Shown: piece by piece, positions 1 to 5,269 of the stretch | How positions within the stretch are numbered: the stretch's first letter is position 1 | Layout of the letters: every line of letters begins with the position of its first letter | Assembly: GCA_002320035.1 (NCBI GenBank) | Contig: DCJL01000012.1 | Location: forward strand, 1,163 to 6,431 | Reading direction: 5' to 3' | DNA: 5,269 nucleotides | Origin: Clostridiales bacterium UBA1701 | GTDB taxonomy: Bacteria > Bacillota > Clostridia > Oscillospirales > Oscillospiraceae | Notes under the pieces: model-generated | What the model was told of the DNA's origin: nothing | The model's database searches: none | What the model saw: the letters and a program-made list of their open reading frames with translations, nothing else | Translations under genes and position numbers: made by a program

Positions 1-110
1 TCCTCAGAATGACAGCATTCCCCCCCCTTTTGTCATTCCGAGCCTCCCGCCATTTTGCGCCCCCCCTTGTCATTCCGAGCCTTCACCCCCCGTCATTCCG
101 AGCCCCGCTG
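1..110. repeat. C-tract / GTCATTCCGAGCC repeat cluster
   Basis: Three direct copies of the core GTCATTCCGAGCC lie at about 32-44, 69-81 and 92-104. Each follows a run of six to eight C, with zero to four T between. A related sequence in the opposite orientation, TCAGAATGACA, sits at 4-14. The same core in the variant GTCATTCTGAGCG recurs at the right edge of the window. No gene with a ribosome binding site is visible here, so this is non-coding repeat DNA. Motifs of this kind are common in intergenic DNA of gut clostridia; that is general knowledge and was not searched. Its role is unknown. Confidence 0.7.
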
Positions 111-160
111 GGGCTTTTGGCAAAAGAACTCCCTCCGGCATCCGCCGGAGGGAGTTCTTC
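92..160. repeat. Composite multi-hairpin intergenic element
   Basis: The third GTCATTCCGAGCC copy runs directly into three adjacent inverted repeats. GCCCC-GCT-GGGGC lies at 102-114, CTTTT-GGC-AAAAG at 114-126, and a perfect 16-bp stem with a 4-nt loop at 124-159. The dense packing suggests one mobile or amplified palindromic unit (REP- or MITE-like) rather than a simple terminator. Read on the minus strand it gives a short open frame rich in Pro, Gly, Ser and Ala. I regard that frame as a by-product of the repeat. Confidence 0.5.
122..159 (-). terminator. Intrinsic terminator of the bce operon
   Basis: The arms AAGAACTCCCTCCGGC (124-139) and its exact complement (144-159) form a perfect 16-bp stem with loop ATCC. 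The stem begins 15 nt past the permease stop. In the minus direction it is followed by a short T run (TTCTTTTGCC). The stem is strong but the T tract is modest. The plus direction has no T tract, so the terminator would act on the bce operon. It is embedded in the composite repeat element, which may have been co-opted. Confidence 0.65.
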
Positions 161-174
161 CCGTATCATTTTGT

Positions 175-2205
175 TCAGGCCTCGTTTTTCTCGCTGACGA
201 TATTGTAGTAGGTCCTGGCGGTCAGGGCGTACACCGCCGCGTAGAGCAGGGCAAACACCGCGAACACCGCCGCCGTGCAGCACGCCGTCAGCCTCCAGTT
301 GAACATGCCAAAGAGGGTCAGGAGCTGCCTCATGAGGTTAAAGTCAAAGGCCACGTGCACCCCCGCCACGGCCAGCGGTGCGAAGAACACGATGAGCACC
401 TGCATGTTGATGCTCCGCCGGATCTCCCGCTTCGGCAGGCCCACCTGCCGCATGATCTCAAAGCGTGCCCTGTCCTCATAGCCCTCGGAGATCTGCCGGT
501 AATACATGATGAGCACCATGGCCATGATGAAAATGCCGCCCAGGAAAATGCCCAGGAAGAAGAAGCCGCCGTTGGTAGAATAGAAGTCTATCTCGTTCTG
601 GGCCCGGCTCTCGACGGCGAACCACTCCCAGTTCAGGGCCTCGTCGTTTACAAGGCCGGCGCAATCCCCGTCCGAGAGCTTCCGGGCCGCTTCCATCTGC
701 TCTTCCTCCGTGCCGTCGGTATCCAGAAGGCAGTTCCACTCAATGAGGCTGCTGCTGTACCCGCCCCAGCCCACCAGGGACGCGATCTCGTTCTGGGTCT
801 GCACGTCGGGCAGGACGGCGTAGACCGTGTCCGCGGCGTAGACGGAGTACTCGCCCAGGAAGAAGTCCTCGTCCCCCTGGACCACCTGGAAGCGCAGGCT
901 CTTTTCCTCTCCGCTTTCGGCCTGTCTGAAAACAAAATCCAGCTCCCTGTCCGCCGTTTTCCGGCCCGCGATGAGCACCTGCCCGGGCTTCAGCTCCGTT
1001 TTCTCGCCCGAGAGCTTTTCATAGTCCGCCGCCGTCAGAAAGATCACTATATGCCGGGCGCTGTCGTAGGCGCCGTCGGTGTAGACGCCGTCGGCATAGT
1101 CCATGTAGAGCTGCTTGCAGCCGTAGCTGAGGGACCGGGTCACGCCCAGGCCCTGCCGCCCGGCGGCGGAGACGATCTTTTCCTCCGCGCGCTGTCTGTC
1201 AAAGGTCTTGTTGGCGTCGAAGCGCACCGTGGCGTTGATCTGGGCGGGATAGCGGGTGTTCAGGGCGTCCTCGGTGCCCATATAGAGGGAAAAGGTGCCC
1301 GAGATCATCACCATCACCATGGTGCAGAGGATGCAGATGTTGCCAAGGCCCACCGCGTTGCGGTTCATCCTGTGGAGCATACCGGAGACGCCGATGAAGT
1401 TCCCGGTCTTATAATAGAACTTTTTGTTTTTTCTCAGGGCCTTCAAAACCGCGATGCTCACCGCCGAGAACAGGCAGTAGGTCCCGATGATGACCAGGAT
1501 CACCGCCACGAAATACATGCTCAGGGCCGAAAGGGAATCCTTGATGCTGACGGCCAGATAATAGCCCGTCCCCAGGCAGAGGACGCCCAAAACCGCGATG
1601 AGCCCCCGGGTTTTCGGCTCCCGCTCGCCCACGCCGGCCCCCCGCAGCAGCTCCACGGGCTTTTGCAAATGCACCCGGCGCAGGTTGATGAGCAGGGTGA
1701 CCAGCAGCACCAGTGCGAAAAACAGCGCCGTCACCCCCATGCCCCGGAGGGACACGTAGAAATGATAAACCGTGCCTGTGCGCATGAGCTTTTCCGCCAG
1801 CATGGTGAAAAGCTTCTGAAGCAGCAGGCCCGCCAGGATCCCGCCGCCTACGCCGCCGATAAAGGTGTAGAGCGTCTCAAAGCTCAGCACCACGCCGATA
1901 TTCCGCTTGCCCATGCCCAGCACGTTGTAAAGCCCCAGCTCCCTGGAGCGGCGCTTCATGAGAAAGCTGTTGGTATAGACCAGGAAAATAATAATGAACA
2001 GGCCCATCACGATGCTGCCGAAGGCCATGTAGCCGCTCAGATAGCTGTATCTGGCCTTATCGGGCAGATTCGGCGCGTTCGCCAGGGCCACGTTGATATA
2101 AAACGCCGCCGCCGTGAAAAGGACCGTCAGCAGGTAGGGAAAGTAAAATCTTCCGTTTTTCACGCAGTTGGAGGCGGCGAGCCTGGGGTAAAAGCCCTTA
2201 GTCAT
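175..2205 (-). CDS. bceB: BceB-type ABC transporter permease
   Basis: This 676-aa integral membrane protein is the membrane partner of the adjacent ATPase in a peptide-detoxifying transporter. Ten membrane helices can be read at about residues 20-41, 60-82, 107-129, 153-174, 200-219, 228-254, 287-308, 547-568, 600-620 and 640-662. Between helices 7 and 8 lies a soluble domain of about 235 residues. This 7+3 layout with one large extracellular domain is diagnostic of the BceB/FtsX-like family, and the length is usual. Charged cytoplasmic segments next to helices 2 and 8 (RRSRELGLYNVLGMGK, 85-100; FEIMRQVGLPKREIRR, 582-597) are the typical FtsX-type coupling regions. In known systems the extracellular domain recognises bacitracin, lantibiotics or similar peptides in complex with lipid II-cycle molecules, and it also signals to the kinase. 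The substrate here cannot be told. The start is the ATG in ATGACTAA, overlapping the ATPase end by 8 nt, so translation is probably coupled; no strong SD is seen. The symbol is family-level. Confidence 0.95.
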   Translation of the reverse strand: MTKGFYPRLAASNCVKNGRFYFPYLLTVLFTAAAFYINVALANAPNLPDKARYSYLSGYMAFGSIVMGLFIIIFLVYTNSFLMKRRSRELGLYNVLGMGKRNIGVVLSFETLYTFIGGVGGGILAGLLLQKLFTMLAEKLMRTGTVYHFYVSLRGMGVTALFFALVLLVTLLINLRRVHLQKPVELLRGAGVGEREPKTRGLIAVLGVLCLGTGYYLAVSIKDSLSALSMYFVAVILVIIGTYCLFSAVSIAVLKALRKNKKFYYKTGNFIGVSGMLHRMNRNAVGLGNICILCTMVMVMISGTFSLYMGTEDALNTRYPAQINATVRFDANKTFDRQRAEEKIVSAAGRQGLGVTRSLSYGCKQLYMDYADGVYTDGAYDSARHIVIFLTAADYEKLSGEKTELKPGQVLIAGRKTADRELDFVFRQAESGEEKSLRFQVVQGDEDFFLGEYSVYAADTVYAVLPDVQTQNEIASLVGWGGYSSSLIEWNCLLDTDGTEEEQMEAARKLSDGDCAGLVNDEALNWEWFAVESRAQNEIDFYSTNGGFFFLGIFLGGIFIMAMVLIMYYRQISEGYEDRARFEIMRQVGLPKREIRRSINMQVLIVFFAPLAVAGVHVAFDFNLMRQLLTLFGMFNWRLTACCTAAVFAVFALLYAAVYALTARTYYNIVSEKNEA

Positions 2206-2965
2206 TGGCGGCGCCGCCTTTCTGGAGCAGGGTCAGGGTATCGGCAATGCGCTCGTACATCTGCTCCTCGTCCAGCTCCGCCCTGTAAAGCTGGTGGAAC
2301 ACCTGCCCGTCCTTGATGAAGAGCACCCTTTTGGCGTGGCTTGCCGCCTTGACGGAGTGGGTGACCATGAGGATGGTCTGGCCCATGTCGTTGATCTCCC
2401 CAAAGAGCCGCAGCAGCTGTCCGGTGGCCTTGGAGTCCAGCGCCCCGGTGGGCTCGTCGGCCAGGATGAGCTGGGGATTGGTGATCAGCGCCCGGGCCAC
2501 CGCCGTCCTCTGCTTCTGGCCGCCGGAGATCTCATAGGGGTACTTGGACAGAATGTCCTTGATGCCGAGCTTCGCCGCGATGGGCATAAGGGCCCGGCTC
2601 ATCTCGTCATAACCCCTGCCCGACAGGACCAGGGGCAGAAAGATGTTGTCCTGCACGGAAAACGTGTCCAGCAGGTTGAAGTCCTGAAACACAAAGCCCA
2701 GGTTGTCCCGCCGGAAAGCGGCCAGCTCCCTCTCCGGGATCTCCACGATGTTCCGGCCGTTGAGCAGCACCTCGCCGGAGCTGGGCTTGTCAAGGGAGGC
2801 CAGGATGTTCAGAAGCGTGGTCTTTCCCGAGCCGGACTCGCCCATAATGGCCACGTATTCCCCCTTCTCCACCGAAAAGCACACCTTGCTCAGCGCCTGC
2901 ACACTGCTTCCCCCGAAGCGGGCGGTGTATATTTTTTTCAGGTTGTTTACTTCCAGCATCGCCAT
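2198..2965 (-). CDS. bceA: BceA-type ABC transporter ATP-binding protein
   Basis: This 255-aa cytoplasmic ATPase powers the BceB-like permease encoded immediately downstream. All nucleotide-binding motifs are intact: Walker A GESGSGKTT (42-50), Q-loop Gln94, signature SGGQKQR (147-153), Walker B LILADEP (166-172), D-loop GALD (174-177) and switch His203. It belongs to the MacB/LolD/BceA group, as shown by the FVFQDFNLLD and DEPTGALDS segments. The chosen start is the ATG at 2965, 11 nt after AAAAAGGAG. An upstream in-frame GTG at 2977 overlaps that SD and cannot use it. A second ATG at 2959 is less well spaced. The gene follows the kinase after 36 nt and has its own promoter there, so it can be induced separately from the sensor genes. 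The symbol is family-level. Confidence 0.96.
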   Translation of the reverse strand: MAMLEVNNLKKIYTARFGGSSVQALSKVCFSVEKGEYVAIMGESGSGKTTLLNILASLDKPSSGEVLLNGRNIVEIPERELAAFRRDNLGFVFQDFNLLDTFSVQDNIFLPLVLSGRGYDEMSRALMPIAAKLGIKDILSKYPYEISGGQKQRTAVARALITNPQLILADEPTGALDSKATGQLLRLFGEINDMGQTILMVTHSVKAASHAKRVLFIKDGQVFHQLYRAELDEEQMYERIADTLTLLQKGGAAND

Positions 2966-2976
2966 AGCAAATACCA

Positions 2977-2985
2977 CTCCTTTTT
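2977..2985 (-). promoter_or_regulatory. Ribosome binding site deciding the bceA start
   Basis: AAAAAGGAG on the minus strand ends at 2977, leaving 11 nt to the ATG at 2965 and 17 nt to the ATG at 2959. It overlaps the alternative GTG at 2977-2975, so it rules that start out. Confidence 0.75.
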
Positions 2986-3000
2986 CAGCTTACGGCCATT

Positions 3001-3030
3001 ATTATAGGCCCTGAACCGCCCCCCTGCCAT
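3001..3030 (-). promoter_or_regulatory. Candidate bceAB promoter
   Basis: A perfect -10 box TATAAT occupies 3006-3001 and a 4/6 -35 box ATGGCA occupies 3030-3025, with an 18-bp spacer. Transcription would start near 2994, giving a leader of about 29 nt that contains the bceA SD. A weak -35 with a perfect -10 is usual for activator-dependent promoters. The kinase stop codon TAA lies inside the TATAAT box. Assigned by inspection only. Confidence 0.65.
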
Positions 3031-4051
3031 CGCTTTGCCTTACGCTTTCGGCCCCAATCTTACATTTTTGTAAGCCTTCCCCCTCCGGCGCCAGCAGCAG
3101 CCGGACGCGCGTCCCCTCCCCGGGGCGGGATTCGATCTCGATCCCGTGGCCCAGCATGCCGAGGATCCGCCTGCACAGGTAAAGCCCTATGCCTGTGGAC
3201 TTTTGATCCGTCCGGCCGTTGTAGCCGGTATATCCCTTGTCAAAAACCCGGGGCAGGTCCTCCGGGGCAATGCCCATGCCCGTGTCCTCCACGGTGATCT
3301 CCCCCTCCCCGGCGCGGATGGCGATCCAGCCCGAAGCGGTGTATTTCAGGGCGTTTGCCAGAAGCTGATCCAGTACGAAGCCCAGCCATTTTTCATCTGT
3401 CAGTGCCTGGGCCCCCGTCCCCTCATAGCGGAGGCGGATGCGCTTGCGGATAAACTGCTTGGCAAACTTCCGCACCGAGCGGCGGATGATCCCGTCCAGG
3501 GCGCAGGGGCGGATCACGAAATCCGTGTAGTCGCTGTCCATGCGCAGGTAGTTGAGCACCATGTCCACATACTGCTCGATCCGGAACAGCTCCGGCTCCA
3601 GCTCCCCGGTGCTGTCTCCGCCGCTCTGGAGGATAAGGCGCATGGCGGAGATGGGGGTTTTAATCTGGTGGGCCCAGAGGGTAAAATAATCCTGCATCTC
3701 CCCATAGCGCAGGGCGGCGGCGTTCTCCGCGGAGAGCCTGTCCTCCCGCAGGAGCCGGAGCAGGCCCTGATATTCCCACTCCAGCGGGTCCCCGGGGGAC
3801 GGCAGGTTCTCCAGGGACAAAAGCGCCTGCTCCCGAAGCCCGGCAAGCGCCCAGTACCGCCTGCAAAAGCGCAGGAAGCCAAGGCCCAGCCCCAGGGTGC
3901 AGAGGGCCAGCCACAGCAGGCCCCCGTAGATAAGCTCCGCCCGCGCCATGCCTCCCGCCCAGCCCAGAAGGGCGGACACCGCCAGAAGCAGCAGGAGCAG
4001 CAGCCCCGTCCCCCGCCGGCTTTTCAGATATCCCCAAAACAGCTTTCTCAT
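3002..4051 (-). CDS. bceS: BceS-type intramembrane-sensing histidine kinase
   Basis: This 349-aa membrane kinase phosphorylates the adjacent regulator. Two helices (about 15-35 and 41-60) are separated by only a few residues, so there is almost no extracellular sensor domain. This is the mark of intramembrane-sensing kinases, which get their signal from the BceAB transporter. A linker leads to the H-box WAHQIKTPISAM with phospho-acceptor His128. The ATP-binding domain follows: N-box QLLANALKYT (Asn233), G1 box DTGMGI (256-261), F-box near RVFDKGYTG and G2 box STGIGLYL (285-292). All key residues are present. The catalytic domain ends near residue 320, and the last ~29 residues form a polar tail encoded by the bceAB regulatory DNA. 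The ATG overlaps the regulator stop as ATGA, so the two are co-translated. The symbol is family-level. Confidence 0.95.
   Translation of the reverse strand: MRKLFWGYLKSRRGTGLLLLLLLAVSALLGWAGGMARAELIYGGLLWLALCTLGLGLGFLRFCRRYWALAGLREQALLSLENLPSPGDPLEWEYQGLLRLLREDRLSAENAAALRYGEMQDYFTLWAHQIKTPISAMRLILQSGGDSTGELEPELFRIEQYVDMVLNYLRMDSDYTDFVIRPCALDGIIRRSVRKFAKQFIRKRIRLRYEGTGAQALTDEKWLGFVLDQLLANALKYTASGWIAIRAGEGEITVEDTGMGIAPEDLPRVFDKGYTGYNGRTDQKSTGIGLYLCRRILGMLGHGIEIESRPGEGTRVRLLLAPEGEGLQKCKIGAESVRQSDGRGAVQGL
3059..3074. promoter_or_regulatory. BceR-type response regulator binding box
   Basis: CTTACA-TTTT-TGTAAG is a perfect palindrome that fits the reported BceR-family consensus TnACA-N4-TGTAA exactly. 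Relative to the predicted bceA start at 2994 it spans about -65 to -80, a position suited to activation. A degenerate half-site CTTACG (3039-3044) lies exactly 20 bp closer to the promoter, next to the -35 box. The palindrome lies inside the kinase coding sequence, in the codons for LQKCK. Its probable ligand is the phosphorylated regulator encoded at 4048-4716. Confidence 0.8.
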
Positions 4052-4716
4052 TCCACCATGTAGCCCAGGCCCTTGCGGGTGACGATAAAGTCCCGCAGGC
4101 CCACGCCCTCCAGTTTTTTGCGCAGCCGCGCCACGTTCACGCTCAGGGTATTCTCGTCCACAAAGCTGTCCGACTCCCAGAGCCGCTGCATCAGCGTCTC
4201 CCGGGACACGGCCCGGCCGTTGTTCTCCATCAGCACCTGCATAATCCGCAGCTCGTTCTTTGTGAGTGCCAGCCGTTCCCCCTGAAAGCTCAGGCTGGCG
4301 TCATCCAGATTCAGCAGGGCCTCCCTGTGCTGGAGCACCCTGCCGGAAGCGGCAAAGTCATAGCTGCGCCGCAGCATGGCCTGGACCTTGGCCGTGAGCA
4401 CCTGCAGGTCAAAGGGCTTGGCGATGAAATCATCCGCCCCCATGTTCACGGCCATCACGATGTTCATGTTGTCCGAGGCAGAGGAGATGAAGATGATGGG
4501 CACCTTGGAAAAGCGCCGGATCTGGCTGCACCAGTGGTAGCCGTTAAAGAAGGGCAGGCCCACATCCAGTAGCACAAGCTGGGGCTGGTAGTCCATAAAC
4601 TCCCCCAGCACGTTCCGGAAATCCGAGACGATCCGCGTCTCGCAGCCCCAGCTTTCAATATGCCGCGCCATGGCCCCGGCGATGGCCGCATCGTCCTCTA
4701 CGATAAAAATTTTCAT
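4048..4716 (-). CDS. bceR: BceR-type OmpR-family response regulator
   Basis: This 222-aa cytoplasmic DNA-binding regulator is the partner of the kinase encoded 4 nt overlapping downstream. The receiver domain (1-115) has the acidic pair Asp8/Asp9, phospho-acceptor Asp51 in LLDVGLP, a switch Ser at 78 or 79, and Lys100-Pro101. A winged-helix domain (about 130-222) has the recognition helix region DENTLSVNVARLRKKL (187-202) and ends with the GLGYMVE wing typical of OmpR/PhoB proteins. Its likely target is the TTACA-N4-TGTAA box upstream of bceA; no such box is seen near its own promoter, so autoregulation is not supported. The chosen start at 4716 has GAGGTG 5 nt upstream. An in-frame ATG further upstream (4755) would add 13 residues, lies before the predicted promoter -10, and would extend past the normal MKIFIVEDD beginning of the family. 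The symbol is family-level. Confidence 0.95.
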   Translation of the reverse strand: MKIFIVEDDAAIAGAMARHIESWGCETRIVSDFRNVLGEFMDYQPQLVLLDVGLPFFNGYHWCSQIRRFSKVPIIFISSASDNMNIVMAVNMGADDFIAKPFDLQVLTAKVQAMLRRSYDFAASGRVLQHREALLNLDDASLSFQGERLALTKNELRIMQVLMENNGRAVSRETLMQRLWESDSFVDENTLSVNVARLRKKLEGVGLRDFIVTRKGLGYMVE

Positions 4717-4721
4717 GTTCT

Positions 4722-4727
4722 CACCTC
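4722..4727 (-). promoter_or_regulatory. Ribosome binding site deciding the bceR start
   Basis: GAGGTG on the minus strand lies 5 nt before the ATG at 4716 and supports MKIFIVEDD as the N-terminus. It begins almost at the predicted transcription start, so the leader is only about 12 nt. Confidence 0.7.
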
Positions 4728-4734
4728 GCCCCCC

Positions 4735-4763
4735 ATTATAATGCCCCGCCGCCATCCGCGCAA
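4735..4763 (-). promoter_or_regulatory. Candidate bceRS promoter
   Basis: The -35 box TTGCGC (4763-4758) and perfect -10 box TATAAT (4740-4735) are separated by an optimal 17 bp. Predicted transcription starts near 4728, 12 nt before the regulator ATG. A near-consensus promoter would give steady basal expression of the sensor pair, with the transporter genes boosted from their own activated promoter. Confidence 0.65.
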
Positions 4764-4770
4764 GCGCTTG
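4761..4770. promoter_or_regulatory. Palindrome shared by divergent -35 boxes
   Basis: CAAGCGCTTG is a perfect 10-bp palindrome. Its two ends supply the TTG cores of the minus-strand (TTGCGC) and plus-strand (TTGTCA) -35 boxes. It could be an operator for both promoters, or simply the result of two -35 boxes lying back to back. Only the palindrome itself is directly seen. Confidence 0.4.
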
Positions 4771-4796
4771 TCATATCCGCCCCGCTGTGGTATTCT
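4768..4796 (+). promoter_or_regulatory. Candidate promoter of the small divergent gene
   Basis: The -35 box TTGTCA (5/6, 4768-4773) and -10 box TATTCT (4/6, 4791-4796) are 17 bp apart. TGG directly before the -10 gives an extended -10 motif. Transcription would start near 4803, giving a leader of about 99 nt before the ATG at 4902. The -35 boxes of this and the bceRS promoter are only 4 bp apart. Confidence 0.6.
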
Positions 4797-4827
4797 ACCA
4801 TCAGTATTTCCGGAAAGGAACACAGAG

Positions 4828-4905
4828 ATGCGCTGCAGGAAAAGCGCGCTGACGCCCGGGCCTGCCCCGGCGCGCAGGCGAAAACATAAAGGAGAAAAAA
4901 CATGA
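4828..4905 (+). CDS. Possible leader ORF overlapping the orphan gene
   Basis: This 25-codon frame lies entirely inside the predicted leader of the 4902 gene. It has an SD-like AAAGGA (4814-4819) 8 nt before its ATG. Its TGA overlaps the downstream ATG as ATGA, the usual geometry of translational coupling. The peptide starts MRCRKSAL, is strongly basic (about nine Arg/Lys and one acidic residue), and has no membrane segment. The downstream SD (AAAGGAG) lies inside its final codons. The composition is close to what GC-rich DNA gives by chance, so it may be untranslated. No function is recognised. Confidence 0.3.
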   Translation: MRCRKSALTPGPAPARRRKHKGEKT

Positions 4906-5228
4906 TACAGCCCAACGATGTAATGAACATTGACAGCGAAAACTGGGAAGACTTTAAGAAAGAGGCCATGAAGGACGCGCTCTATTATAACGGCCCCGGC
5001 GACCTGCTGGATACCAAGGAGGGCCGCGCCCGCTTCTGCCGCCTGAACGAGACGGGGGTTTTCCGAAAGCCCGACCCGGACTTTCCCAATTATAAGATCT
5101 GGGTTTTCAACAACCAGGGCAGCGGCATGGTCGTCAAAAAGCGCAGCCGCGTGGACCAGGCCCTCATGGAGGATGTGGAGTACGACGCGGACGGCAGGGA
5201 GATCAGCCGCTCCTATGAGCCGGCCTGA
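4902..5228 (+). CDS. Small hypothetical protein, 108 aa
   Basis: I do not recognise this protein. It is a soluble-looking, mildly acidic 108-residue product (about 21 Asp/Glu against 16 Lys/Arg) with no signal peptide or membrane helix. An acidic N-terminal stretch with NWEDFKKEAMKD (14-25) looks helical. A central part (about 45-80) with FRKPDPDFPNYKIWVF and VVKKRSR looks like beta strands. The end carries YDADGREISRSY. There is one Cys (46) and no evident catalytic motif. The ATG at 4902 has AAAGGAG 7 nt upstream, a strong RBS; an internal ATG at 4923 is less well placed. It diverges from the bce operon and has its own promoter, so a link to peptide resistance is only positional. No terminator is visible after the stop; GTCATTC repeats follow within 20 nt. 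Confidence 0.8.
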   Translation: MIQPNDVMNIDSENWEDFKKEAMKDALYYNGPGDLLDTKEGRARFCRLNETGVFRKPDPDFPNYKIWVFNNQGSGMVVKKRSRVDQALMEDVEYDADGREISRSYEPA

Positions 5229-5245
5229 TCCCCCCTCCCGCCCCC

Positions 5246-5269
5246 TGTCATTCTGAGCGCTTTTGTCAT
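5246..5269. repeat. GTCATTCTGAGCG repeat, cut by window edge
   Basis: TGTCATTCTGAGCG (5246-5259) follows a C-rich tract, and TTTTGTCAT (5261-5269) looks like the start of a further copy cut by the window end. These match the repeats at the left edge in sequence and orientation, so the gene cassette is flanked on both sides by the same repeat family. Confidence 0.65.

Noticed and set aside
1..110. CRISPR array at the left edge
   Set aside because: The units are 13-14 bp with irregular spacing (37 and about 23 bp) and low-complexity C-rich spacers; no cas genes are present.
1300..1325. His-codon run (CATCACCATCACCAT) on the plus strand
   Set aside because: It is the complement of Met/Val codons in permease helix 7 (CTMVMVMISG) and not a tag or metal-binding peptide.
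55..2316. Long plus-strand open frame of 753 codons opposite the permease and the end of the ATPase gene
   Set aside because: It is an antisense shadow of GC-rich codons in bceB: very rich in His, Arg, Pro, Ala and Gln, with no recognisable domain or RBS, while the minus strand encodes an intact, well-known family.
2989..2994. Third CTTACG motif as another regulator site
   Set aside because: It lies at the predicted transcription start with no matching second arm, and its 50-bp offset from the next copy fits no clear phasing; likely chance.
3059..3074. CTTACA/TGTAAG inverted repeat as a transcription terminator after the kinase
   Set aside because: The 6-bp AT-rich stem is weak, lacks a T tract, and lies inside the coding region 55 nt before the stop. 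It fits the BceR box instead.
2294..4063. Plus-strand open frames opposite the ATPase and kinase genes (2294-3007, 3146-4063)
   Set aside because: Same artefact: biased composition, no SD, no domain, and full overlap with conserved minus-strand genes.
4736..4969. Minus-strand 77-codon frame with a hydrophobic, signal-peptide-like segment ending near a Cys
   Set aside because: No SD precedes its ATG, it is antisense to the orphan gene's start, RBS and promoter, and its second half is low complexity. The plus-strand reading is better supported.

Overview
The window carries one complete Bce-type antimicrobial-peptide sensing and export module on the minus strand, plus one small divergent gene of unknown function on the plus strand. 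The module reads response regulator, histidine kinase, ABC ATPase, ABC permease. High GC content, AGGAGG-type ribosome binding sites, sigma-A-like promoters and the BceRSAB order point to a high-GC Firmicute, probably a gut clostridium of the Oscillospiraceae type. The taxon is inferred from these traits and not proven.

Layout, left to right. Bases 1-174 hold no gene: they contain copies of a C-tract/GTCATTCCGAGCC repeat and a perfect 16-bp hairpin that ends the operon. The BceB-like permease (175-2205) overlaps the BceA-like ATPase (2198-2965) by 8 nt. A 36-nt gap follows, then the BceS-like kinase (3002-4051), which overlaps the BceR-like regulator (4048-4716) by 4 nt. Bases 4717-4901 are a compact divergent promoter region. 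A 108-aa orphan protein (4902-5228) lies on the plus strand, possibly preceded by a 25-codon leader ORF that overlaps it by ATGA. The right edge (5246-5269) returns to the same GTCATTC repeat seen at the left edge.

How it works, by family knowledge: Bce modules detect cell-wall-active peptides through the transporter itself. The permease's large extracellular domain engages peptide or peptide-lipid complexes, and the intramembrane-sensing kinase has almost no outside loop. It reads transporter activity and phosphorylates the regulator, which activates the transporter genes. The window also appears to show the DNA end of this circuit. A perfect CTTACA-N4-TGTAAG palindrome matches the known BceR box (TnACA-N4-TGTAA). 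It lies inside the last codons of the kinase gene, upstream of an internal promoter whose TATAAT box contains the kinase stop codon.

The transporter family is well described, so the module is not a new system. The points most worth a second look are the regulatory DNA embedded in the kinase reading frame, the back-to-back divergent promoters sharing a palindrome, the possible leader ORF with its orphan gene, and the repeats flanking the whole cassette.
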